Source of the DNA: Alkaliphilus sp. NP8
GTDB taxonomy: Bacteria > Bacillota > Clostridia > Peptostreptococcales > Natronincolaceae
NCBI GenBank assembly: GCA_015978205.1
Contig: JADWMM010000033.1
Span: 1 to 64,000 of the forward strand
DNA length: 64,000 nt
Reading direction: 5' to 3'
The translations under genes and the position numbers were made by a program. The notes under the pieces were generated by a model. The model saw only the letters and a list, made by a program, of their open reading frames with translations, was not told where the DNA came from and did not search any database. How positions within the stretch are numbered: position 1 is the first letter of the stretch; each line of letters begins with the position of its first letter. Of this stretch, positions 1 to 8,931 are shown piece after piece.

Positions 1-9
1 TTTTATTAT

Positions 10-885
10 CTATTCACCTAATACTTGCTTTTGTATTTTTTTCCCTGTTGGTGTAGCTGCTAAACCTCCTAAAGCAGTTTCTCTTAATTCGAAAGGTAAA
101 TCTCTCCCTACTCTATACATTGTTTCAACTACTTCATCAAAAGGTATAACGCTTGTTACACCTGCCAATGCCATTTCTGCACAAATCAAAGCATTTGCTG
201 CTCCTATTGCATTTCTACTTTGGCAAGGAGCTTCTACAAGTCCAGCTATAGGATCGCAGACTAACCCTAATATATTATTAATACATTTAGAGGCAGCATG
301 TAAGCTTGCTTCTGGACTACCTCCCATAATTTCTACAATTGCTGCTGCTGCCATTGCGGCTGCCGAACCTGTCTCTGCTTGACAACCACCTTCCGCTCCA
401 GCTACTGTAGCATTTTTAGTTATTATCATTCCAACAGCACTTGCTGTAATAATAGCATCTATCAAATCATCGTCAGTTAAGTTAAATTCTTCCTGGAGAG
501 GAATTAAAGTTCCTGGCAAAATTCCACTTGAACCAGCAGTAGGTGCAGCTACTATTTTTCCCATTGATGCATTTACTTCTAAAACTCCCATAGAACTACT
601 AATAGCTTTCGACATAAGTGAGCCGCATACTGGCTTATTAGTTTTGCTTCTCTCATGAATTTTTTTAGCTTCTCCGCCTATTAATCCACTTACAGATTTA
701 ATATCTTTAGTTAAAGCACTATTAACTGCAGATTTCATAATATCTAAGCTTTCTTTTATATTACCTCTAATTTTTTCTTTAGGAGCTCCAGATATTTGTG
801 CTTCTTTTTCTAACATAACTTCATGAATTTTTTTATTATATTTATTACATACTTCTAATAATTCTTGTCCATTTGTAAAGTTCAT
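10..885 (-). CDS. sdaAA: L-serine dehydratase, iron-sulfur type, alpha subunit
   Basis: This is the catalytic subunit of the oxygen-sensitive serine dehydratase that turns L-serine into pyruvate and ammonia in the cytoplasm. The 291-residue protein is full length. It carries the family stretches AAPTAGSSGILPG near residue 115, GGCQAETGSAAAMAA near 165 and LGLVCDPIAGLVEAPC near 210; the cysteines in the last two blocks are the expected [4Fe-4S] ligands. The ATG follows an AGGTGA ribosome site. It lies 69 bases behind the beta-subunit gene and is the last gene of the regulator-ridA-sdaAB-sdaAA group. Subunit assignment is secure from sequence alone. Confidence 0.96.
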   Translation of the reverse strand: MNFTNGQELLEVCNKYNKKIHEVMLEKEAQISGAPKEKIRGNIKESLDIMKSAVNSALTKDIKSVSGLIGGEAKKIHERSKTNKPVCGSLMSKAISSSMGVLEVNASMGKIVAAPTAGSSGILPGTLIPLQEEFNLTDDDLIDAIITASAVGMIITKNATVAGAEGGCQAETGSAAAMAAAAIVEIMGGSPEASLHAASKCINNILGLVCDPIAGLVEAPCQSRNAIGAANALICAEMALAGVTSVIPFDEVVETMYRVGRDLPFELRETALGGLAATPTGKKIQKQVLGE

Positions 886-954
886 AAAATTTCACCTATC
901 CTTATTATATTAACCTGATAGCTATTAATTTTTATACTTATATACTTAACTCAT

Positions 955-1626
955 TTAGTTAATATTAACTAAATAAGCTTCTGGAACCTCTGGTATTGTT
1001 TTTTTAATATATGAAACTATTTCATGACTTATTTTGTCATCAGTCTCTATAATCATAAATGCATTTTGACCTTTAGAATATCTATATACTCTCATAAAGG
1101 CAATATTTATATCGTAAAGTGCTAAAACCGCAGTCGTTTTTGCTATAACTCCTGGTTTATCTTCATGCGAAATAATTAATGTATCGTATTCTCCTGTAAA
1201 CTTTATTTTTAAGCCATTTATTTCTGTTACTACAATATTTCCCCCACCAATTGAAGATCCCATTAATGTTATCTCTTCTCCATTGCTTTTTTGTAAAATT
1301 ATTTTAGCAGTATTAGAATGAACCTCTCCTAAATCTTCTTCTTGAAAACTATATTCTATGCCTTTTTCCTTTGCTAATTCAAAGGAATTTTTTATTCTTT
1401 CATCATCTGGATCAAACCCTAAGATTCCTCCTACCAAAGCCTTATCTGTTCCGTGTCCTCTATAAGTTTTAGCAAATGATCCATGCAGTAAAAAATTTAC
1501 TTTTTTAATATCTCCTTCTGCCATTTTATACGCTGCTTTTCCAATTCTGCAGGCACCAGCAGTATGAGAACTAGAAGGTCCTATCATATTAGGGCCAACA
1601 ACATCAAATATACTAAAATCTTTCAT
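955..1626 (-). CDS. sdaAB: L-serine dehydratase, iron-sulfur type, beta subunit
   Basis: This is the partner of the alpha subunit in Fe-S serine dehydratase. Residues 1-140 form the SDH beta domain, with the signature GPSSSHTAGACRIG near residue 15. Residues of about 148-220 form an ACT domain (ISHEDKPGVIAKTTAVLALY) that in this family helps sense serine. The ATG follows AGGAGAG at good spacing. A weak hairpin at 1674-1701 separates it from ridA, so it may be transcribed by read-through from the upstream genes. Length (223 residues) is normal for the two-subunit type. Confidence 0.95.
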   Translation of the reverse strand: MKDFSIFDVVGPNMIGPSSSHTAGACRIGKAAYKMAEGDIKKVNFLLHGSFAKTYRGHGTDKALVGGILGFDPDDERIKNSFELAKEKGIEYSFQEEDLGEVHSNTAKIILQKSNGEEITLMGSSIGGGNIVVTEINGLKIKFTGEYDTLIISHEDKPGVIAKTTAVLALYDINIAFMRVYRYSKGQNAFMIIETDDKISHEIVSYIKKTIPEVPEAYLVNIN

Positions 1627-1673
1627 GTTTTTCTCTCCTAACCAATAAAAAATTTGCTCTTAATACAAAATAA

Positions 1674-1701
1674 GTGGTCATACATTAGTTAGCATGACCA
1701 C
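1674..1701 (-). terminator. weak hairpin between ridA and sdaAB
   Basis: On the minus strand GTGGTCAT and ATGACCAC form an 8-bp stem around a 12-base loop, 13 bases past the ridA stop. The following run is only TTATTTTG, so termination is probably partial. It could set the ratio of ridA to sda transcript, or act as an RNA-processing or stability hairpin. Confidence 0.5.
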
Positions 1702-1713
1702 CTTTTAGTAGAA

Positions 1714-2091
1714 TTATTTAGTTACGGCTATTGCTTCTATTTCTACACCCACATCTTTAGGTAATCTAGCAACTTCAACGCACGCTCTTGCAGGTTTATG
1801 TTCAGTGAAGTAATTTGCATATATTTCATTAATACTACCGAACTCATTCATGTCTTTAACAAACACTGTAGTTTTTACTACATCGTTAAGTGTAAGACCT
1901 GCATCTTCTAAAATTGCTTTTAAATTTTCTATTGCTCTTTTAGTTTGATCTTGAATATTACCTGGAACAATTTCCATTGTATCTGGATCTAAAGGCATTT
2001 GTCCAGAAACAAAGAGTAGGTTGTCCACTTTTACCCCTTGAGAATATGGTCCTATTGCTGCTGGTGCCTTATTAGTATTAATTATTTTCAT
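1714..2091 (-). CDS. ridA: RidA family 2-iminobutanoate/2-iminopropanoate deaminase
   Basis: RidA (YjgF) proteins hydrolyse the reactive enamines and imines released by serine/threonine dehydratases and similar enzymes, protecting PLP enzymes from 2-aminoacrylate damage. The 125-residue protein has the family motifs AIGPYSQGV at the N-terminus, [10 protein letters not shown] near 27, and [12 protein letters not shown] near 100, whose Arg102 matches the imine-binding arginine. The ATG follows GGGAGG. Its place directly before the serine dehydratase genes fits this detoxifying role. The Fe-S dehydratase mechanism differs from the PLP enzymes usually discussed with RidA, so the link is inferred from position. 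Confidence 0.95.
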   Translation of the reverse strand: MKIINTNKAPAAIGPYSQGVKVDNLLFVSGQMPLDPDTMEIVPGNIQDQTKRAIENLKAILEDAGLTLNDVVKTTVFVKDMNEFGSINEIYANYFTEHKPARACVEVARLPKDVGVEIEAIAVTK

Positions 2092-2094
2092 TAC

Positions 2095-2754
2095 TTATAT
2101 TCCTCCCTTTTCATTAATTCTTATTTCATCAAGATAATTATATACAGTGTATCTAGATACACATAATATTTTTGCAACGTAATCAATTGCTCCTTTAATT
2201 AAAAAAGCTCCTTTTTCATTTAACTTTTTAACTACATTTACTTTTTCCTCTTTACTCATATAAGCAACTGGCTTGCCAGTAGATTCTATTGTTGAAGATA
2301 CAATATTTACAAGAACATCGTTTACACTATTAGAATCAAAATCTTCTAAGCTAACTTCTGCATTTACATCAGTTTGTACTAATTCATTTAAAGCATTTTT
2401 AGCTAATACAAATTGAGAGATGTCTATATTAATACATAAACAACCTATAATTTTTTCTTTTTCATCTCTGATAAAAGTAGTAGAAGACTTTAATATACGA
2501 CCATCAGAACTTTTGTTTTTGTAATTTAAAATATTATCTACATTATCATCTTTAGTCAAAGCTTTTATTCCTACATCTAACATAGGGCTACCTATGGATC
2601 TGCCAGTTATATTCCCATTTTTTATTGCTACTATTGATTTTTTATTGCCATTTATTTCATGCAAGACTACTTCACAGTTTTTACCTAATGTTTCAGCTAC
2701 GCTATTTACTAATGGCACAATGCTTTTTAATATTGGATGTATATTTTTTTCCAT
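2095..2754 (-). CDS. YheO-like PAS/HTH transcriptional regulator
   Basis: This is a DNA-binding regulator of the YheO/DauR type: an N-terminal PAS-like ligand domain (about residues 5-120, with the family signature CEVVLHEI and later GCLCINIDIS) followed by a C-terminal helix-turn-helix (residues of about 165-215, containing YVAKILCVSRYTVYNYLDEI). The start is set at the ATG at 2754, which has GGAGG seven bases upstream; an in-frame upstream start lacks such a site. It is separated by three bases from ridA and is probably the local regulator of ridA-sdaAB-sdaAA, with an amino acid such as serine as a possible signal. The signal is inference. Confidence 0.85.
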   Translation of the reverse strand: MEKNIHPILKSIVPLVNSVAETLGKNCEVVLHEINGNKKSIVAIKNGNITGRSIGSPMLDVGIKALTKDDNVDNILNYKNKSSDGRILKSSTTFIRDEKEKIIGCLCINIDISQFVLAKNALNELVQTDVNAEVSLEDFDSNSVNDVLVNIVSSTIESTGKPVAYMSKEEKVNVVKKLNEKGAFLIKGAIDYVAKILCVSRYTVYNYLDEIRINEKGGI

Positions 2755-2787
2755 ATATTCCTCCATAAACAAGTATATGTATTATAT

Positions 2788-2816
2788 ACTTTATTCTAAT
2801 TTTTAATTTATGTCAA
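2788..2816 (-). promoter_or_regulatory. sigma-A-type promoter for the regulator-ridA-sda group
   Basis: A perfect -35 TTGACA (2811-2816) is followed after 17 bases by TAAAGT (2788-2793), four of six matches to the -10 consensus. It overlaps the last codons of rsfS and points into the regulator gene. The -10 is imperfect, so confidence is moderate. Confidence 0.5.
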
Positions 2817-3156
2817 TATTTAATATTTCTGCATCTTTCCAAATTTTTTCTAAATTATAAAATTGTCTATCTTCTTTATAAAAAATATGAATAACTATAT
2901 CACCATAATCTAATAATACCCATCTTTTAGAATTATGTCCTTCTTTACTAATTAACTCTATATTCTCTTCTGAAAGTTCATCTTCTATTTCATCTACTAT
3001 AGCTTTAACTTGTCTTAAAGATGAAGCACTTGCTATAACAAAATAATCGCATACAGAAGAAATATTATGAACATCTAGAACTACAGGATCTTCTCCTAGT
3101 TTATTATCTATACACGTTAATATTTTTGAAATTATATTTATTTGCTCCTTTTCCAT
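2803..3156 (-). CDS. rsfS: ribosomal silencing factor RsfS
   Basis: RsfS binds ribosomal protein uL14 on the 50S subunit and blocks subunit joining when nutrients are short. The 117-residue protein shows the family features DNKLGEDPVVLDVHNISSV, CDYFVIASASSLRQVKAI and GDIVIHIFYKEDRQFYNLEKIW. The ATG has GGAGG upstream. In many Firmicutes it belongs to the yhbY-nadD-yqeK-rsfS string; here an LCP gene and a cation antiporter lie between yqeK and rsfS. Confidence 0.93.
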   Translation of the reverse strand: MEKEQINIISKILTCIDNKLGEDPVVLDVHNISSVCDYFVIASASSLRQVKAIVDEIEDELSEENIELISKEGHNSKRWVLLDYGDIVIHIFYKEDRQFYNLEKIWKDAEILNIDIN

Positions 3157-3177
3157 TTAAACCCTCCATTCAAATCA

Positions 3178-4179
3178 TTACATGAAAAATTTGGCTAAAG
3201 TAGTTAGATACATTATATAAGTAACCAACATTAATAATCCTGCTCTTCTACCTATCTTTCTTGAAGAAATTCCTCCAAGTATTAATATTACCATTAACAG
3301 CAATGATACAGGTAGATCTAAGTATAACGTCTGTGGAATATTATAAATTTTATTTCCTAACATAACGTTTTGATAACTAGTAACAATACCTGCTTCTCCT
3401 ATTTTAGATGAAATTCCAAGAACCATCAATATATTAAGAGTATTAGCACCTAAAATATTGCCTACAGATATTCCTTGTTCTCCTTTTAACACTGAACTAA
3501 TAGCAGTTATAAGCTCGGGAAGCGAAGTACCTAAAGCTATTAAGGTTAAACTTATAACTTGCTCAGGAATTTTAAGAAGTCTAGCTATGTCAACACCACT
3601 TCTTACTAACATTTCTGCACCTATGACTATTAGCAAAGCTCCACCAATAAATTTTATTATGTTTTTTAAAACTTCATTATTTGATGAGCTAATACTTACA
3701 CCTATATTAGAACTTCTTTTCGATTCACTTTTTAACTCTAATATATTAACTATTATGTAAATAACAAATAGAATTAAAAGTATATTTCCTTCACTACTAG
3801 TAATTATTGTATCCTTTAAAAAAATAAGTAAAACTATTGCGCTTAATAACATAAAGTTGCCTTTTATAAAAAAGCTTTTTCTGTTTATTTTAATAGGAGA
3901 TAAAATAGTTACTACTCCTAGCACTAATCCTATATTACATATAGTAGACCCTATAACATTCCCTATAGCTATATCATAATATTGATTATAAGTAGCTATA
4001 GAAGAAACTAACAACTCAGGAAGAGTCGTAGCAATACTTACTATAGTTGCTCCTATTAATACGCTGGGAAGCCCTGTTATTTTAGCTACCCACACTGATG
4101 ATTCAACAAACCAGTCTCCACCCTTAATTATAATTATCAAACTTAAAGTAAACATAAAAAAAAGAATCAAAATACTCAT
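3178..4179 (-). CDS. calcium/sodium antiporter (CaCA family, YrbG/CaxA-like)
   Basis: This is an integral membrane cation exchanger with two homologous halves of about five membrane segments each. The alpha repeats are visible as ATIVSIATTLPELLVS with GNVIGSTICNIGLVLG in the first half and ALGTSLPELITAISS with GNILGANTLNILMVLG in the second; the acidic residues in the PEL motifs bind Ca2+/Na+ in this family. The start is placed at the ATG at 4179 because AGAGGAGG lies eight bases upstream; an upstream in-frame start would add 16 hydrophilic residues with no such site. The gene sits between an LCP gene and rsfS; no functional tie is evident. Confidence 0.9.
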   Translation of the reverse strand: MSILILFFMFTLSLIIIIKGGDWFVESSVWVAKITGLPSVLIGATIVSIATTLPELLVSSIATYNQYYDIAIGNVIGSTICNIGLVLGVVTILSPIKINRKSFFIKGNFMLLSAIVLLIFLKDTIITSSEGNILLILFVIYIIVNILELKSESKRSSNIGVSISSSNNEVLKNIIKFIGGALLIVIGAEMLVRSGVDIARLLKIPEQVISLTLIALGTSLPELITAISSVLKGEQGISVGNILGANTLNILMVLGISSKIGEAGIVTSYQNVMLGNKIYNIPQTLYLDLPVSLLLMVILILGGISSRKIGRRAGLLMLVTYIMYLTTLAKFFM

Positions 4180-4274
4180 GAAAATATCCTCCTCTAGCAG
4201 TCTATACTCTAATACACGAAAGCTCATGTAATAATATATTTACTAGATTAGAAGATATGAGTATTTTTTATCTT

Positions 4275-5474
4275 TTATTTATCTAAATCTTGTCCAATTA
4301 CAATATTTAAGTCAACTTCTTCATTATTATTTTTCTCAACTAATTTATCTATTCCTAATTTTTCCTTAATATACTCTGCTTCTTTTTTATAAGCTTTTTT
4401 ATATTCAATAAAAGATATATCTACTGAATTGTTTTTATAATTACCCACTTTATAAATATCAAAACCAAGCTCTTCAAGTTTATCAGAATATAAGCCAGCT
4501 ATTCCATTAACTCCACATCCATTTAAAACCTGTACATTAACATTGAAAGAAATGTTTTTATCATTTAAATACATTTTTTTAAGCTCTTTTATATCAGAAT
4601 CGCTTGTTACATAATAAGATATACCATTGATGTTTTTAGGTGTTCCTCCTAAAGTAGTCGTACTTAAATTCTCAGTTTCTATAAACATATTTGTAAGACC
4701 TAAAGACATCATTTTACTTTTTGACATATCTGTATTTATATTGTCATAAATTATATTTAAAAGTTTAGGAACCTTTAAAACTGTGGCTGGAGAAATAGCT
4801 TGATCTACCAAGGCTTTTAGAAACTCTTGTTGTGCATTTATTCTGCCTAAATCTTGAGTTGCATATCCTTTTCTAAAACGCATAAACTGTACTGCTTCAT
4901 CTCCATTCAACACCTGCAGACCTTTTTTAATATCTATATTCAACGGAGGATCAGAATAAGGATCATTATATTGCATATCTATTGGCACATCTATCTCTAC
5001 GCCACCTAAAGTGTCTACAACCTCTGCAACAACATTATAATTTATACCTATATAATAATCAATATCTATGTTTAATAAATCCTCTATAGTTTCTACCAAA
5101 AGTTCTGGTCCTCCATACGAATGAGCATGATTAATTTTAGTATAGTTATCTTTACCAGGAATTCGAACTCTAGCATCTCTAGGAATTGAAATAACTACAG
5201 GGTTTTCTTTATCAGGATCTATACTAACTAACATAATACTATCCGATCTAGTATTTTTACTTGTATTATTTGCTGAGTCTACACCAAATACTAATATATT
5301 ACTTCTCTCTTTACCTTTTTTAACCCACTGTAATATATTAAAGGATTCATCATTTTCATTTGAATTAAATGGATTTGCATTATATGCGTTTAAAAAACTT
5401 CCTGTAAATAGAATAATACCGATAATTATAATTAAGGTTAATCTATTTTTTCTGTTTTTTCTTTTTCGTCTCAT
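4275..5474 (-). CDS. LytR-CpsA-Psr (LCP) family wall polymer ligase
   Basis: LCP proteins attach teichoic acids or capsule polymers from lipid carriers to peptidoglycan at the outer membrane face. The 399-residue protein has a basic cytoplasmic tail, one membrane helix (residues of about 11-30), an LCP catalytic domain (about 55-260) with DSIMLVSIDPDKENPVVISI, IPRDARV and the conserved arginines in QFMRFRKG, and a C-terminal LytR_C domain (about 300-390, NVQVLNGCGVNGIAG). The ATG follows AGAGGTG. It lies ten bases behind yqeK and is likely co-transcribed. The polymer substrate cannot be read from the sequence. Confidence 0.93.
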   Translation of the reverse strand: MRRKRKNRKNRLTLIIIIGIILFTGSFLNAYNANPFNSNENDESFNILQWVKKGKERSNILVFGVDSANNTSKNTRSDSIMLVSIDPDKENPVVISIPRDARVRIPGKDNYTKINHAHSYGGPELLVETIEDLLNIDIDYYIGINYNVVAEVVDTLGGVEIDVPIDMQYNDPYSDPPLNIDIKKGLQVLNGDEAVQFMRFRKGYATQDLGRINAQQEFLKALVDQAISPATVLKVPKLLNIIYDNINTDMSKSKMMSLGLTNMFIETENLSTTTLGGTPKNINGISYYVTSDSDIKELKKMYLNDKNISFNVNVQVLNGCGVNGIAGLYSDKLEELGFDIYKVGNYKNNSVDISFIEYKKAYKKEAEYIKEKLGIDKLVEKNNNEEVDLNIVIGQDLDK

Positions 5475-5483
5475 AGTTCACCT

Positions 5484-6056
5484 CTATAGTTCTATTAGTA
5501 AAGAATTTCTAGCTTCAATAGTGTTTAAATGCAGTAATCCCTCTAAAGATAAAACATATTTTATGGTATTGTTTAAAGCTTGTAAGACTGCTTTATTTAA
5601 ATCTTCATAAGCAACCTTTCGCAACTCTTCTACTCCATGATAAGTTCTATTTTCTTCTATAAAGTCTGCTAGATAAATAATCTTTTCTAATTTACTCATT
5701 TTTTCTCTACCTGTTGTATGGTATTCTATTGCATTTAAAATATCATCATTTTGAATATTAAATTCTGTTTTAGCTATATGAGCAGCCACCTTACCATGTA
5801 AGAGCTGATAAGCATTTATCATAATTTCATCTGCATATAAATTATTATTAGTCATATATTCATTCAACTGTTTCTGGGAAAAATTCTTTGCATAATCGTG
5901 TAATAAGGCTGCTATATATGCAGATTTTTCATCTTCATTATATTTTTTTGCTAAATTCACAGCAGCTTTCATTACTCCTAAAGTATGTATATATCGATGT
6001 TCTGACACATTTTCCTTCAAGCTATTTTGAATTCTATCAATTTTATACTTTTCCAT
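5484..6056 (-). CDS. yqeK: YqeK-type HD-domain diadenosine tetraphosphatase
   Basis: YqeK proteins are metal-dependent HD-domain enzymes that split Ap4A symmetrically into two ADP. The 190-residue protein has the expected HD set: H(R)YIHTLGV near residue 20, AALLHDYAKN near 50, LLHGKVAAHIAK near 85 and EYHTTG near 110. The ATG follows CAGGGG and is two bases from the nadD stop, so the genes are translationally close. The nadD-yqeK order is standard in Firmicutes. Confidence 0.92.
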   Translation of the reverse strand: MEKYKIDRIQNSLKENVSEHRYIHTLGVMKAAVNLAKKYNEDEKSAYIAALLHDYAKNFSQKQLNEYMTNNNLYADEIMINAYQLLHGKVAAHIAKTEFNIQNDDILNAIEYHTTGREKMSKLEKIIYLADFIEENRTYHGVEELRKVAYEDLNKAVLQALNNTIKYVLSLEGLLHLNTIEARNSLLIEL

Positions 6057-6058
6057 TA

Positions 6059-6709
6059 TTATAACCCCTGCTCCATATACAATTTATTTTCAAGTATATA
6101 TTTTTCTACCTCTTCAGGCAATAAGTATTTTATGGAATTATTTTTTTTAATTCTTTCTCTCACATCTGTTGATGAAATCTCTAAAATCGGTATTTCTACC
6201 TTAGTAACATTTGCATTATATTTTGTTTTATATAATTCTATCTTTTCATTTAATAGTTTGCTATTATTTATACTTCTTGTCATAACAATAAAGTTAGTTG
6301 AATTTAAAAGTTCATCATATTTCTTCCAAGTTTCAATATTTATAAAAGCGTCGTCTCCTGTAATAAAGAAGATATCTACTTTATTATTATAATACTTCTT
6401 TAATTCCTTAATCGTATCTATTGTATAAGATGTTTTTTGTTTATTTACCTCTATAGTAGAAACTTCAAAATTACTATTTTTTTTAGTTGCTAATTTAACC
6501 ATATCTACTCTTTTAAAACTGTCAGTTATTAAACTCTGATTTTTATGAGGAGGTATTCCTGCAGGTATAAATATAATCTTATCTAGATTAAGTTTATCTA
6601 AAGCAGTTTCTGCAATAAACAAATGTCCATAATGAATAGGATCAAATGTACCACCTATTATTCCTATCTTATGTTTTAAAAATTTATTTGAATTTTTGTG
6701 TTCATCCAC
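6059..6709 (-). CDS. nadD: nicotinate-nucleotide adenylyltransferase
   Basis: NadD joins ATP and nicotinate mononucleotide to form deamido-NAD; the NadE encoded at 33.8 kb would then complete NAD synthesis. The nucleotidyltransferase signature GIIGGTFDPIHYGHL is near the N-terminus and the SSTDVRERI motif near the C-terminus. The start is set at GTG 6709, with AAGGAG about ten bases upstream; a longer frame would run into the upstream terminator hairpin. The protein is then 216 residues, normal for the family with a short N-terminal extension. Confidence 0.94.
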   Translation of the reverse strand: MDEHKNSNKFLKHKIGIIGGTFDPIHYGHLFIAETALDKLNLDKIIFIPAGIPPHKNQSLITDSFKRVDMVKLATKKNSNFEVSTIEVNKQKTSYTIDTIKELKKYYNNKVDIFFITGDDAFINIETWKKYDELLNSTNFIVMTRSINNSKLLNEKIELYKTKYNANVTKVEIPILEISSTDVRERIKKNNSIKYLLPEEVEKYILENKLYMEQGL

Positions 6710-6738
6710 TTTACTAACTCTCCTTATACTATAAAAAA

Positions 6739-6758
6739 GCCAGTGACAAAGCACTAGC
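6739..6758 (-). terminator. intrinsic terminator at the yhbY end
   Basis: On the minus strand GCTAGTG pairs with CACTGGC (one G-T pair) around a short loop and is followed by six Ts. The left arm overlaps the yhbY stop codon. It sits only 30 bases before the nadD start, so nadD is either expressed by read-through or from its own promoter. Confidence 0.7.
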
Positions 6759-7050
6759 CTTTTGGTATTTCTATTTTAGGATTTTCATGATTCTTACGAT
6801 ATATAACAAACTTATTACCGATGGCCTGTACAAATTCTGCTCTTAATGACTCTGCTATTTGGTTTGCTGCATCTTTAGCATCTAGTAAACTTGTTTCTAA
6901 AACAGTTACTTTCACCAATTCTCTAGAATCTAAAGCTAAATCTAATTGTTCTAAAAATGCATCTGTTATACCAGATTTTCCTATTTGAGTAATAGGTTTT
7001 ATCCCGTTAGCCATACTTCTTAAATAACTTCTTTCTTTTCCTTTTAACAT
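6754..7050 (-). CDS. yhbY: ribosome assembly RNA-binding protein YhbY (CRM domain)
   Basis: YhbY is a 98-residue CRM-domain protein that binds pre-50S ribosomal RNA. The features are LKGKERSYLRSMANGIKPI at the N-terminus, the IGKSGITDAFLEQLDLALD segment, and ELVKVTVLE; the GxxG-type loop lies in the IGKSG region. The ATG follows AAAGGAG. It lies downstream of obgE, another ribosome-assembly factor, an arrangement common in Firmicutes. Confidence 0.93.
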   Translation of the reverse strand: MLKGKERSYLRSMANGIKPITQIGKSGITDAFLEQLDLALDSRELVKVTVLETSLLDAKDAANQIAESLRAEFVQAIGNKFVIYRKNHENPKIEIPKG

Positions 7051-7116
7051 TACTTTACTCCTTTGTATTTAAACTTTGTATTTATAATTATATTATATAC
7101 TGAGAATTAGCTTTTT

Positions 7117-8403
7117 CTAATTAAAATACTCAAACTCAATATCATATATTTTTACTAAATCACCTTCAGAAATTCCACTTTCTTTTAATTTATCGATGAC
7201 ACCTCTATTTCTTAATACTTTTTGGAAATAACTTATAGAGTCCATATCATCAAAATTAGTAGATTTGATTAGTCTTTCTAAGAATTCCCCTTCTACTATA
7301 TATACATCATCTTCTTTTGCAACTACAAAGTGATACTTATCTCTTTTTTCTTCATATTTATATACTTTTTCTTGTTTTACTGGTTCTTCTTTTGGCGCTA
7401 AGGCTTCTAACTCCTTTAACTTCTTAGAAACATAATTTAAAAGTTCATCTAAACCTTGGTTAGTAGCAGCTGAAATAGGGAATACTTCTATCCCTTTATC
7501 ATTAAGTGTAGATTTTAATTTATTAAGATTATCTTCAGCGCCTGGTATATCTGTTTTGTTAGCTGCAATAACCTGAGGTTTTTCTGCAAGCTGTTCATTG
7601 TATAAATGTAATTCTGAATTAATCTTTTCAAAATCTTCTAAGGAATCTCTACCTTCTATTCCTGAAACATCAAGTACATGAATAAGTAGCTTTGTACGTT
7701 CAACATGTCGTAAAAATTCATGGCCAAGTCCAGTACCTTCGTGTGCTCCTTCTATTAATCCAGGTATATCAGCTAGAACGAAACTATCACCATGCTTTGT
7801 TTTAACTACACCAAGATTAGGTTTTAAGGTTGTAAAATGATAATTTGCTATTTTAGGTTTGGCACTAGTTACTACAGATAATAATGTGGACTTTCCAACA
7901 TTAGGAAAACCTATAAGACCTACGTCTGCTATAAGCTTTAGTTCTAATATCACTGTAAACTCTTGTCCAGCTTCTCCAGCTATTGCAAATCTAGGAGCTT
8001 GTCTTACAGAATTTTTAAAATGAGTATTTCCTTTTCCACCTTTTCCACCTTTTGCTACAATAACTTTATCGTCATTTATAGTCAAGTCTGCTATAATTTC
8101 TCCAGTTTTCTCATTTTTAATAGTAGTTCCTGGTGGTACCTTAAGTATTAGATCTTCGCCATCTTTACCAAACATATTTTTATTTCTACCATCTTCACCA
8201 TTAGTAGCAACGTAATGTTTTTTATATCTGAAGTCCATTAAGGTTCTCATTCCCTCATCTACTTGGAATACAATGTCGCCACCTTTTCCTCCATCCCCAC
8301 CAGCTGGTCCTCCTGCTGGAACATATATCTCTCTTCTAAAGGCAACAGCACCGTCGCCACCTTTTCCTGATTTTAAATGTATTTTCGCTTTATCAATAAA
8401 CAT
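7117..8403 (-). CDS. obgE: Obg/CgtA family GTPase
   Basis: Obg is an essential GTPase of 50S assembly and stress control. The 428-residue protein has the glycine-rich Obg fold (residues 1-158, with GGDGAVAFRREIYVPAGGP and similar repeats), a G domain (GFPNVGKSTLLS around 165, DIPGLIEGAHEG around 212, NKTD around 285, and SAATNQGL) and a C-terminal OCT domain (about 345-428, YEEKRDKYHFVV). The ATG follows AAGGGTGA. A strong promoter lies about 90 bases upstream. Confidence 0.97.
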   Translation of the reverse strand: MFIDKAKIHLKSGKGGDGAVAFRREIYVPAGGPAGGDGGKGGDIVFQVDEGMRTLMDFRYKKHYVATNGEDGRNKNMFGKDGEDLILKVPPGTTIKNEKTGEIIADLTINDDKVIVAKGGKGGKGNTHFKNSVRQAPRFAIAGEAGQEFTVILELKLIADVGLIGFPNVGKSTLLSVVTSAKPKIANYHFTTLKPNLGVVKTKHGDSFVLADIPGLIEGAHEGTGLGHEFLRHVERTKLLIHVLDVSGIEGRDSLEDFEKINSELHLYNEQLAEKPQVIAANKTDIPGAEDNLNKLKSTLNDKGIEVFPISAATNQGLDELLNYVSKKLKELEALAPKEEPVKQEKVYKYEEKRDKYHFVVAKEDDVYIVEGEFLERLIKSTNFDDMDSISYFQKVLRNRGVIDKLKESGISEGDLVKIYDIEFEYFN

Positions 8404-8495
8404 ATAATCACCCTTAATAATTACTATAACGTAATTTTCTATATATCATAATTATAATTAATATAATTATATACTCTTCACTATTTTACCATTTC

Positions 8496-8523
8496 ATTAT
8501 ATCAATAATACTATTCATGTCAA
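8496..8523 (-). promoter_or_regulatory. strong sigma-A promoter upstream of obgE
   Basis: TTGACA (8518-8523) and TATAAT (8496-8501) are both perfect and are separated by 16 bases. The site points toward obgE, 93 bases ahead, and lies after the rpmA terminator, so obgE-yhbY form a unit separate from rplU-prp-rpmA. Confidence 0.85.
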
Positions 8524-8600
8524 CTAAATTTAGTATAACCAACTAATTATGAGAAAAAACATGCAACTTATAAATTATAAAGTAAAGTTTCTATAACAAT

Positions 8601-8627
8601 AAAAAAACCGCCTTAGGCGGTTTTTTT
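8601..8627 (-). terminator. intrinsic terminator of the rplU-prp-rpmA operon
   Basis: ACCGCC and GGCGGT form a tight stem with a short loop (8607-8621), with As on one side and seven Ts on the other, so it can work in both directions. It overlaps the last bases of rpmA. Confidence 0.9.
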
Positions 8628-8928
8628 AGTTAGCAGTTGCAGCACTTTCTCTTGGATAAATACTTACCTGCTTTTTATCTTTACCTTTTCTTTCAAACTT
8701 AACTACTCCGTCTACTTTTGCAAAAAGAGTGTCGTCAGATCCTCTACCTACGTTAACACCAGGATGAACTTTTGTTCCTCTTTGTCTTACTATAATGTTT
8801 CCAGCAGTAACGAATTGTCCGTCACCTCTTTTAACACCTAGTCTTTTAGAGATACTGTCACGACCGTTTTTGGAACTACCTACTCCTTTTTTACTAGCAA
8901 ATAATTGAAGGTCCATTTTAAATAACAT
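8626..8928 (-). CDS. rpmA: 50S ribosomal protein bL27 with cleavable N-terminal leader
   Basis: L27 reaches into the peptidyl-transferase centre. The protein starts [20 protein letters not shown], the Firmicute form in which the first ten or so residues (up to LQLF) are removed by Prp so that the A-S-K-K tail can enter the ribosome. The rest, with [18 protein letters not shown], is canonical. The ATG follows GGAGGTG and is four bases from the prp stop. Cleavage is family knowledge; the leader and adjacent protease gene are seen directly. Confidence 0.97.
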   Translation of the reverse strand: MLFKMDLQLFASKKGVGSSKNGRDSISKRLGVKRGDGQFVTAGNIIVRQRGTKVHPGVNVGRGSDDTLFAKVDGVVKFERKGKDKKQVSIYPRESAATAN

Positions 8929-8931
8929 AAC

